Positions 12,283-19,158 of a stretch of DNA of 23,384 nt are shown piece by piece. Origin of the DNA: Actinomycetes bacterium (GTDB lineage: Bacteria > Actinomycetota > Actinomycetes > Actinomycetales > Cellulomonadaceae). The stretch covers positions 1 through 23,384 of the forward strand of contig JAEZZV010000353.1 of the NCBI GenBank assembly GCA_023418375.1, in the 5' to 3' direction. The notes below the pieces were generated by a model. The model did not search any database, was not told the origin of the DNA, and saw only the letters and a program-made list of their open reading frames with translations. A program made the translations under genes and the position numbers. The stretch's first letter is position 1, and every line of letters starts with the position of its first letter.

Positions 12283-14985
12283 ATGACGACCCTCACCGAC
12301 CCCGCCCTCCACCGGTCCGGCTCGCCGGCGCCGTCCGGCACCGTCCACGTCACCAAGCGTGACGGCTCGCGTGAGCCGTACGACGCCGACCGCATCAACC
12401 GCGCGATCGAGCGGGCCACGGCCGGCCTGGCCGACCCGATCGCCAAGGTCACCCAGATCGCCTCCGAGCTGGCGATCACCTTGTTCGACGGGATCACCTC
12501 CGAGCAGCTCGACGAGGCCGCCATCGCCGTCGCCGTCCAGAACGTCAAGGACGACCCCGAGTTCGACACCGTCGCCGCGCGGTTGCTGCGCAAGGTGATC
12601 TACAAGCGGGTGCTGGGGGGCTACCGCTCCGACGTCGAGCTGGCCCTGTTGCACCAGGCTCGGTTCCCGGGCTACGTGCGCGACGCCGTGGAGGACGGCC
12701 TGCTCGACGCGCGGCTGGCGCAGGCGTTCGACCTGGACGCCCTGGCGGCGGCCCTCGACCCGGGCCGTGACGAGCTGCTGCGCTACGTCGGCACCGTGAC
12801 GCTGACGAACCGGTACATGATCGTCGGCCGGGACCGGAAGCCGCTGGAGGTGCCGCAGTACTTCTGGATGCGGGTGGCCATGGGCCTGTCGCTGAACGAG
12901 GTCGACCCCACGGCGACGGCGCTCGCGCTGTACGACGCGATCTCCCGGATGGAGTACCTGCCGGCGGGATCCACGCTCGTCAACGCGGGCACCGCGTACC
13001 CGCAGCTGTCGAACTGCTTCGTCATCCAGATGGACGACGACATCGAGCACATCGCCACGTCCGTGCGCAACGTGATGTGGCTGACCAAGGGCACGGGCGG
13101 CATCGGGCTGTCGGTGACCAAGCTGCGCGCGGAGGGCTCGCCGATCCGGTCCAACAACACGGTCTCGACCGGCCCGATCCCGTTCATGCACACGATCGAC
13201 TCGACGTTGCGGGCGATCTCCCGGGGTGGCAAGAAGTTCGGCGCGCTGTGCTTCTACATGGAGAAGTGGCACCTGGACTTCGGGGAGTTCCTGGACCTGC
13301 GGCAGAACTCCGGTGACCCGTACCGGCGCACCCGGACGGCGAACACCGCCGTCTGGATCAGCGACGAGTTCATGAAGCGCGTCGCCGACGACGAGGACTG
13401 GTACCTGTTCGACCCCGCCGAGACCCCGGACCTCGTCGAGCTCACCGGCGCCGCGTTCTCCGCCCGCTACGCGCACTACGTGGCCGAGGCCGAGGCCGGG
13501 CGGCTGCGCGCGTACTCCAGGGTCCGGGCGCGCGAGCAGTACAAGCAGATCCTGCTGACCCTGCAGACGACGTCGCACCCGTGGCTGACCTGGAAGGACA
13601 CCATCAACACCCGGGCGCTGAACACGAACACCGGGACCATCCACCTGTCCAACCTGTGCACCGAGATCTGCCTGCCGCAGGACCGGGACACGATCTCCGT
13701 CTGCAACCTCGCGTCCATCAACCTGCCGACCTTCCTTCCGGGCGGCGCCACGGTGCTCGACTGGGACCGGATGGCACGAGCCGTGCGCCTGGCGGTGCGC
13801 CAGCTCGACAACCTCATCGACATCACGGTCTCGTCGGTTCCGGAGTCCGAGCGCGCCAACGCCGACAGCCGCGCCGTCGGGCTGGGCGTGATGGGCTTCA
13901 CCGATGTCGCCGAGCGCCTCGGGCTCGCCTACGACTCGCCCGAGGCGGCCGACCTGATCGACACCGTCGTGGAGTTCGTCTCGTGGCACGCGATCGACGC
14001 GTCCGCCGACCTGGCCGCCGAGCGCGGCGCCTACCCCGCGTTCGAGGGCTCGGGCTGGTCGCGCGGGCTCGTCCCGTTCGACACCCTGGCCGCCGTCGAG
14101 GCCGACCGGGGCGTGCCCGTCGACGTCGACCGGACCGCCCGGATGGACTGGGACGCCCTGCGCGCCAAGGTCCGCCGCGGCATGCGGAACTCGACCCTCA
14201 TGGCCATCGCGCCCACCGCCTCGATCGGCCTCGTCGCGGGCACGACGCCGGGGCTGGACCCACAGTTCTCGCAGATCTTCAGCCGCGCGACCTCGTCGGG
14301 CAAGTTCCTGGAGGTCAACCGCAACCTGGTCGCCGACCTGCAGCGGCTCGGGCTCTGGGAGCGGGTGCGCGACCGCCTGCTCGCCGCCCAGGGCGACCTG
14401 GCGGTGATCGACGACGTACCGGAGGACCTCAAGGCGGTCTACCGGACGTCCTTCCAGCTGTCGCCGTACGCGTTCCTCGAGGTCGCGGCCCGCGCGCAGA
14501 AGTGGATCGACCAGGCCATCAGCCGCAACATCTACCTCGCCGACCGCAGCGTCGACGCGATGGCCGAGCTCTACGCCACCGCCTGGCGCAAGGGCGTCAA
14601 GACGACGTACTACCTGCACATGCTGCCGCGCCACACGGCCGAGCAGTCCACGGTGCGCGTGAACAAGACCGAGAGCATCAACGCGACGGGGTCGGCGAGC
14701 GGCCGCCCCACGGCGGCACCGTCGAGCCCTGCGCCCGGCACGTCGGCCGGCGCGGTCCGCACCGGGTTCGCGGGGTTCGGCGCGGCGCGCAGGGCGACAG
14801 CGACGGCTCCCGTGTCGCCACCGCAGGGCACCGAGCAGCCGTCGGGCGCGACGGTGCTCGGGCGGGCCGAGAAGCAGCCGGACGTGCAGCCGGCGGACGT
14901 GCAGCAGGCGGACACGGAGGTCGTCGGCGGGGTCGCGTGCCCCGTCGACCCCATGGAGCGCCTGCAGTGCGAGTCCTGCCAGTGA
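12283..14985 (+). CDS. nrdA: Class I ribonucleoside-diphosphate reductase, large subunit
   Basis: A protein of 900 residues, the catalytic subunit that reduces ribonucleoside diphosphates using a radical from NrdB. An N-terminal ATP-cone (about 22-110, VHVTKRDGSREPYDADRINRAI, split: VHVTKRDGSREPYD then ADRINRAI) gives allosteric control. Active-site motifs are QLSNCFVIQ (redox Cys), NLCTEICLP (Asn, Cys, Glu), SVCNLASINL (second redox Cys) and the radical-transfer Tyr pair in KTTYYLHMLP. After about residue 800 comes a roughly 90-residue Ala/Pro/Thr/Gln-rich linker, then a terminal CESCQ, whose Cys896/Cys899 pair is reduced by thioredoxin-type proteins. ATG at 12283 has GGGAG 7 bp upstream. 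The gene sits behind NrdR boxes and a B12 riboswitch. Confidence 0.96.
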   Translation: MTTLTDPALHRSGSPAPSGTVHVTKRDGSREPYDADRINRAIERATAGLADPIAKVTQIASELAITLFDGITSEQLDEAAIAVAVQNVKDDPEFDTVAARLLRKVIYKRVLGGYRSDVELALLHQARFPGYVRDAVEDGLLDARLAQAFDLDALAAALDPGRDELLRYVGTVTLTNRYMIVGRDRKPLEVPQYFWMRVAMGLSLNEVDPTATALALYDAISRMEYLPAGSTLVNAGTAYPQLSNCFVIQMDDDIEHIATSVRNVMWLTKGTGGIGLSVTKLRAEGSPIRSNNTVSTGPIPFMHTIDSTLRAISRGGKKFGALCFYMEKWHLDFGEFLDLRQNSGDPYRRTRTANTAVWISDEFMKRVADDEDWYLFDPAETPDLVELTGAAFSARYAHYVAEAEAGRLRAYSRVRAREQYKQILLTLQTTSHPWLTWKDTINTRALNTNTGTIHLSNLCTEICLPQDRDTISVCNLASINLPTFLPGGATVLDWDRMARAVRLAVRQLDNLIDITVSSVPESERANADSRAVGLGVMGFTDVAERLGLAYDSPEAADLIDTVVEFVSWHAIDASADLAAERGAYPAFEGSGWSRGLVPFDTLAAVEADRGVPVDVDRTARMDWDALRAKVRRGMRNSTLMAIAPTASIGLVAGTTPGLDPQFSQIFSRATSSGKFLEVNRNLVADLQRLGLWERVRDRLLAAQGDLAVIDDVPEDLKAVYRTSFQLSPYAFLEVAARAQKWIDQAISRNIYLADRSVDAMAELYATAWRKGVKTTYYLHMLPRHTAEQSTVRVNKTESINATGSASGRPTAAPSSPAPGTSAGAVRTGFAGFGAARRATATAPVSPPQGTEQPSGATVLGRAEKQPDVQPADVQQADTEVVGGVACPVDPMERLQCESCQ

Positions 14986-15041
14986 CCGACGGCGCGACCG
15001 CCACCGACCTCCAGCACACCCGACAGCAAGGAGAACGCATC

Positions 15042-16028
15042 ATGGGCATCCTCGGCGCCGGCATCTCCGACGGCCTCCTGCTCAAGCCCGTCACCTATCC
15101 GTGGGCCATGGACCTGTACAACCAGGCCGTCGCCAACACCTGGTTCCCCAACGAGATCCAGCTCGGTGAGGACCTGGCGGACTTCGCCCGCATGACCGAC
15201 GACGAGAAGCACGCCCTGGTGCACCTGGTGTCGTACTTCAACCCGAACGAGCTCCTGGTCAACAAGGCGCTCGCGTTCGGCGTCTACCCCTACATCAACG
15301 CACCGGAGGGGCACCTCTACCTCGCCAAGCAGATGTGGGAGGAGGCCAACCACACGATGGCCTTCGAGTACGTCCTCGAGACGTTCCCCATCGACCGCGA
15401 CGCCGCGTACGCGAACCACGTCACGGTCCCGTCGATGGCCGCGAAGGAGGCATTCGAGACCCGCTTCATCCAGCGGATGACGTCCGACACGCTCGACATC
15501 ACGACCACGGAGGGGAAGAAGGACTTCGTCCGGAACCTGATCGCCTACAACATCGTGCTCGAGGGCATCTGGTTCTACTCGGGGTTCATGGTCGCCCTGT
15601 CGTTCCGGCAGCGGAACCTGCTCCGCAACTTCGGCTCGCTGATGGACTGGATCATCCGCGACGAGTCGCTGCACCTGCAGTTCGGCATCAACCTCATCCT
15701 CACCGTGCTGGCCGAGAACGAGGACCTGCAGACCGCGGAGTTCGCCGAGGAGGTGCGGGCGATGATCCTGGCCGCCGTGGAGATGGAGGAGGCCTACAAC
15801 CGGGACATGTTCCCGCGCGGGATCCTCGGTCTGAACGCCGACTACGTCAACCAGTACGTCAAGTACCTCACCGACCGCCGTCTCGAGGAGCTCGGCTTCG
15901 AGCCGGAGTTCGGCGTCTCGAACCCCGCGAAGTGGATGGCCACGGCCAACGACACCCTCCAGCTCGTGAACTTCTTCGAGGCGACCAACACCTCCTACGA
16001 GGTGAACGCGCAGGCGACGGCGCGCTGA
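15042..16028 (+). CDS. nrdB: Class I ribonucleotide reductase small subunit, class Ic-like
   Basis: A ferritin-like protein of 328 residues that holds the metal cofactor generating the radical for NrdA. The six metal ligands by alignment are Glu70 (NPNELL), Glu101 and His104 (EEANHTMAF), Glu174 (LEGIWFYSGF), Glu208 and His211 (IRDESLHLQFG). Counting from His104, the radical-tyrosine position is Phe108, and the first ligand is Glu rather than Asp. Both match the Chlamydia trachomatis class Ic protein (EEAVHTHTF), which uses a Mn/Fe cofactor instead of a tyrosyl radical. The C-terminal tail keeps a Tyr (NTSYEV) for radical transfer. AAGGAG precedes the ATG by 12 bases, and the gene follows nrdA by 56 bp as one operon. 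Confidence 0.95.
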   Translation: MGILGAGISDGLLLKPVTYPWAMDLYNQAVANTWFPNEIQLGEDLADFARMTDDEKHALVHLVSYFNPNELLVNKALAFGVYPYINAPEGHLYLAKQMWEEANHTMAFEYVLETFPIDRDAAYANHVTVPSMAAKEAFETRFIQRMTSDTLDITTTEGKKDFVRNLIAYNIVLEGIWFYSGFMVALSFRQRNLLRNFGSLMDWIIRDESLHLQFGINLILTVLAENEDLQTAEFAEEVRAMILAAVEMEEAYNRDMFPRGILGLNADYVNQYVKYLTDRRLEELGFEPEFGVSNPAKWMATANDTLQLVNFFEATNTSYEVNAQATAR

Positions 16029-16075
16029 GTCACCGGGCCCGGGCCTGGAGGCCGGGGCGCCGCGCACCCCGACGA

Positions 16076-16112
16076 GGGTGCGCGCGGCGGAGCGAGCCCG
16101 CCGCGCGCACCC
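16076..16112. terminator. Strong terminator hairpin between nrdB and glycosidase gene
   Basis: A perfect 15-bp stem (16076-16090 with 16098-16112, loop AGCGAGC) lies 47 bp after nrdB and just before the stop of the opposite-strand glycosidase gene, so it can serve both. The 5' half can alternatively pair with the upstream CGCGCACCC (16061-16069). There is no T-tract. Confidence 0.8.
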
Positions 16113-16133
16113 GGGTCGACGACGCGGCGCCGG

Positions 16134-18035
16134 TCAGGACGCCGTCATGAACAGCAGCGCGTCCTGCCAGCCAGGCCAGGAGAGCGCCTTGGTGCCCGAC
16201 GCGGCGAACGTCCCGACGGAGACCTTCGTCTGGGACGCCGGGTCGACCCACGTGAGCGTCACCGTGCTGCCGCCGAGCGCCGCGAGGTTCACCGTCGTCG
16301 CACGGTTGGACGGCACGTAGGTGACCGCCGTCCGGCCGGACACGCCGGTCACGGCCCGGTCCAGGCCCGTCGAGCTCCCGGCGCCGGAGGTCAGCACCAC
16401 GCTCCTGGGCGTCATCGGGCCCAGGCCCGCGAGGTGCTGCGCGACGCGCGTGACGTCGGTCGCCGAGGTGTCGGTGATGCCGGTCTTCCACGCCGAGTCC
16501 AGGTCCCAGACGTTCTCGTGGCCGTAGGCGAAACCTGCGCCACCGAGGACCGACCACCAGGCCTGGGCACGGAGCCGGCGGTGGTCGAGGACCGGCGATC
16601 CGGTCCGGGCGTCGTAGTACGCCTCGGTCATGACCACCGGGAGGCCGCGTCCGGTGCTGGCGGCGACGTGCTTGTACGTGTACTCGTCGGAGTAGGCGGA
16701 GGCCACGGTGTGCCAGGACTGGCCCGAGAAGTGCGTGAAGCTGCTGACGCCTCGCCGGGCGTGGTACGTCATGAGGTGCCGGACCGGCTCGGCTGCGCGG
16801 ATCGCGTTGCCCATCGCGTTCGTGGCGGCGGTCTTGTCGCTGCGGTCGCGGCCGCTCGGCACGCGGGCGACGTCGTCCGTGCCTGGGTTGTTGTCGCCGC
16901 CGAGCATCCAGACCACGTTCTCGTAGCCGCCGAGGCGCCGGCCGAGGAAGGTGCCGTAGGTGGTCGCGTTGGACGTCGTGACGTACGAGCGCCAGTCCTC
17001 ACCGCCGTAGCCGTACCAGCACGGGACGAGCATGACGGCCATGCCGCGGTCCTTTGCCTGCTGGACGATCCACGCGACGTGGTCCCAGTAGTCGTAGTCG
17101 GCGCTCGCGGCGTCCCCCGTGCGGGCGCCCACCTCGAGCGGCCGGGCAAGGTCGGTCGCGTTGACGAAGGGCTGGTCGCCGTACGCGTTCGCCTTGCGGC
17201 CCAGGTGCAGGAAGGGCAGCACGGACATCTGGATCGCCGTGAAGCCCTGGTCGCGGCGCTTGTCGAGGAGGGTGCGGATGTCGGCCTGCTGGAGCAGGCT
17301 CGGAGCAAGCCACGCGGTGTCGGCGAGGTAGCTGAAGGGCTTGCCGTCGGCGTCGACGAGCGAGCGCGCGTCCGTGCTCGCCCGGAGCGGGTACCGGACG
17401 CCGGGCGGCGGCGTGGGTGCCGGCGGCGTGGTCGGCGGGGGCGTGGTCGACGGAGTGACCAGCACGGCCTCGACGGCGGACAGGGTGGCCTGGTCCGTCC
17501 GAGCGCTGAAGGAGAGGTCGAGCGCGCCGTCCGTGACGGCGACGTCGGTGGTGACGGTGTGGGCGGTGTGCGCCCCGGCGGCTGCCACCAGGTCCAGGTC
17601 GCGGGCGACGGGCACGGACCCCTCGGCGGTGACGGAGAACACTCGCTTGCCGACGGCGGTGTGGTAGTTCTCGAGCATGTGGAGCGTCACGCGGTAGGTG
17701 CCCGCGGCGGGCACGGGAAGGCGGTAGGCGCTCATGCCGACGTGCAGCTGCTGGTAGAGGGTGTCGTCGGCGGTGCCCTCGACGGGCTTGGCGGCGGCCG
17801 TCGTGTGCCGACCGCCGGTGGCGCCGGTGCATGCGGACCAGCCCTGTCCGGCCGTGTCGGTGTGGGCGCTGCCGCCCACGTTGGCGCGGGCGACCGTCGG
17901 TGCGGCGGTGGATGGCGCGGCCACGGCCGCGACGACCGTCTGGTGTGGCGTCGCCGCAGCCCCGGTGACGGTGCCTGTCGTGCTGATCACGGCCAGCGCG
18001 CCGGCCAGGGCGAGAGTCCTTGTCAGTGTGTGCAT
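16134..18035 (-). CDS. Secreted malectin-domain glycoside hydrolase (DUF4038/GH140-like)
   Basis: A protein of 633 residues. A signal peptide (about residues 1-27, ALAGALAVIST then GAAA) directs secretion. Residues about 45-195 resemble a malectin carbohydrate-binding domain (YQQLHVGMSAYRLPVPAAGTYRV, split: LHVGMSAYRLPVPAAGTYRV; HMLENYH; GKRVFSV). A Thr/Pro linker follows (TPSTTPPPTTPPAPTPPPG). The catalytic part (about 216-540) is DUF4038/apiosidase-like (GH140): FSYLADTAWLAP, RDQGFTAIQM, WMLGGDNNPG and VVMTEAYYD, with acidic residues in place for catalysis. The last about 85 residues resemble the beta-sandwich domain attached to this family. GH140 enzymes cut apiose from pectin, but the substrate here is not proven. 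ATG at 18035 has AAGGA upstream. Confidence 0.8.
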   Translation of the reverse strand: MHTLTRTLALAGALAVISTTGTVTGAAATPHQTVVAAVAAPSTAAPTVARANVGGSAHTDTAGQGWSACTGATGGRHTTAAAKPVEGTADDTLYQQLHVGMSAYRLPVPAAGTYRVTLHMLENYHTAVGKRVFSVTAEGSVPVARDLDLVAAAGAHTAHTVTTDVAVTDGALDLSFSARTDQATLSAVEAVLVTPSTTPPPTTPPAPTPPPGVRYPLRASTDARSLVDADGKPFSYLADTAWLAPSLLQQADIRTLLDKRRDQGFTAIQMSVLPFLHLGRKANAYGDQPFVNATDLARPLEVGARTGDAASADYDYWDHVAWIVQQAKDRGMAVMLVPCWYGYGGEDWRSYVTTSNATTYGTFLGRRLGGYENVVWMLGGDNNPGTDDVARVPSGRDRSDKTAATNAMGNAIRAAEPVRHLMTYHARRGVSSFTHFSGQSWHTVASAYSDEYTYKHVAASTGRGLPVVMTEAYYDARTGSPVLDHRRLRAQAWWSVLGGAGFAYGHENVWDLDSAWKTGITDTSATDVTRVAQHLAGLGPMTPRSVVLTSGAGSSTGLDRAVTGVSGRTAVTYVPSNRATTVNLAALGGSTVTLTWVDPASQTKVSVGTFAASGTKALSWPGWQDALLFMTAS

Positions 18036-18057
18036 GCCCGTCCTTCGGCGGGTCTTT

Positions 18058-18069
18058 TCACCCGGGTGA
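18058..18069. promoter_or_regulatory. Palindrome upstream of glycosidase gene, possible operator
   Basis: TCACCCGGGTGA is a perfect 12-bp palindrome 23 bp upstream of the glycosidase start. Its position fits a repressor site for a sugar-responsive regulator, but no regulator gene lies nearby and such GC-rich palindromes also occur by chance. Confidence 0.3.
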
Positions 18070-18168
18070 GACGGCGACCAAGATCGACATCGCCCAAACC
18101 ATGACCATCGAGGCCGTGAGCGGTGATCATGGGACCTTCGCCCCGCACGCGGTGCGCGCGGCTCCCAG

Positions 18169-18768
18169 CTACGCGCCGGTGAGGCGGGCGGCGACCTCGG
18201 CCACCTCGTCCGGCGTCCCGACGATCTCGACGTGCATCTCGTCGGGGCGGTCGAAGTCGCCGCCCCAGGCCAGGACGGGCGCGACCTCGTCGAGAATCGC
18301 CCGCAGTCGAGCAACCTGCTCGTCGGTGAACGTCCCTGACGAGCCGAGTGGGTGCACGGTGGCGTTGAGGTCGATGGCGGTGCCCGACGCGTGGTTCGAC
18401 AGGCCGTCGTCGTGCCCGCGGACCGGGCGGTAGTTCCAGCCCCAGGAGCTCGCGGGGTCGATCGGCTCGACCTCGGCGTCGAACCGCTCGGCGACGTGCG
18501 CCAGCACGGTGTACACGTCACCGTCGCGCACCTGGCCGGTCACCCAGGGGAACGGCACGAGGCGGGCGTCGTCGCTGTCGCTGATTGCGTCCCACCCGTT
18601 CTGGGAGGTGTTCTCCGCCCGCTCGGGGGTCTCGGCCTCCGGGCCTTCGCGAAAGACGCCCCATGCGAGCACCACCACGACGGCGAGCGCGGCCAGGGCG
18701 ATCGGGTAGGCCCAGGGATGCTGCGGGGCGGTCGTCGGTCGGGGCGCTGGTCTCGTCGCGGTTGCCAT
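18169..18768 (-). CDS. Membrane-anchored M15-family peptidase (D-Ala-D-Ala carboxypeptidase-like)
   Basis: A protein of 199 residues. Residues about 19-37 form one membrane segment, and the rest faces outside. The zinc-peptidase motifs of the M15 family are present: SNHASGTAIDLN (His126, Asp133) and DEMHVEI (His179, with Glu177 as likely catalytic acid/base). WGWNYRPVRGHDDG is also typical. Family members cleave D-Ala-D-Ala or related peptidoglycan cross-links or stem peptides. The gene has a TAGCGT -10 six bases before the ATG, so it is probably leaderless. It precedes the glycosidase gene on the same strand by 133 bp. A degraded paralogue lies at about 4587-4800, and this copy keeps the 41 residues lost there. 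Confidence 0.88.
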   Translation of the reverse strand: MATATRPAPRPTTAPQHPWAYPIALAALAVVVVLAWGVFREGPEAETPERAENTSQNGWDAISDSDDARLVPFPWVTGQVRDGDVYTVLAHVAERFDAEVEPIDPASSWGWNYRPVRGHDDGLSNHASGTAIDLNATVHPLGSSGTFTDEQVARLRAILDEVAPVLAWGGDFDRPDEMHVEIVGTPDEVAEVAARLTGA

Positions 18769-18774
18769 GGTCCG

Positions 18775-18780
18775 ACGCTA
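18775..18780 (-). promoter_or_regulatory. -10 element of the M15 peptidase gene
   Basis: On the minus strand TAGCGT fits the actinobacterial TANNNT -10 pattern and ends 6 bases before the ATG, which predicts a leaderless mRNA. No clear -35 is visible. Confidence 0.5.
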
Positions 18781-19158
18781 GGAACGCGCGCCGCGCCCCC
18801 GCGTCGGGCCACGGGACCCCGGTTCAGCCCGCCGGGCCGAACCGGCGGTGGAGGTGGCTTCGACCCGGGGATGGAGACGTGGGCGTCACGCGACGATCGT
18901 GAGGTGGCCGGTCGCGGGGGCCCGCCGCAGGCGTGGCAGCGAACACCCCCGGTCCACGGCGACCCGGTCCGGGTCGGCGGCGTCCACCTTCACCTGGCCG
19001 CGCCGGCCTATCAGCCTCTGTGAATTGCGGAGAAATGCGCCGTGCAAATACGGTCGCACGATTGTTCACGGTGCACCTCATTCTCGCGGCAGACTCGTCG
19101 ATAACATCGAGAGAGCCGTACTCCTTCTCGCCTCAGGTCGAAAGCTGGTGCTGCGGGT
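18781..19158. other. Divergent intergenic region with a hairpin and AT-richer promoter zone
   Basis: No gene is supported here. A hairpin at 18819-18845 pairs CCGGTTC with GAACCGG (7 bp), then after one A/C mismatch GCCC with GGGC, with loop GCC. From about 19018 to 19107 the DNA is less GC-rich and should hold the surface-protein promoter. Candidates are GATAAC (19100-19105) and the GGTGCACC palindrome (19070-19077), but no clean -35/-10 pair can be chosen. Confidence 0.45.

Noticed and set aside
12070..14634. Minus-strand frame of 854 codons opposite nrdA and the riboswitch
   Set aside because: It is a shadow of nrdA and runs through the structured leader, with no family features.
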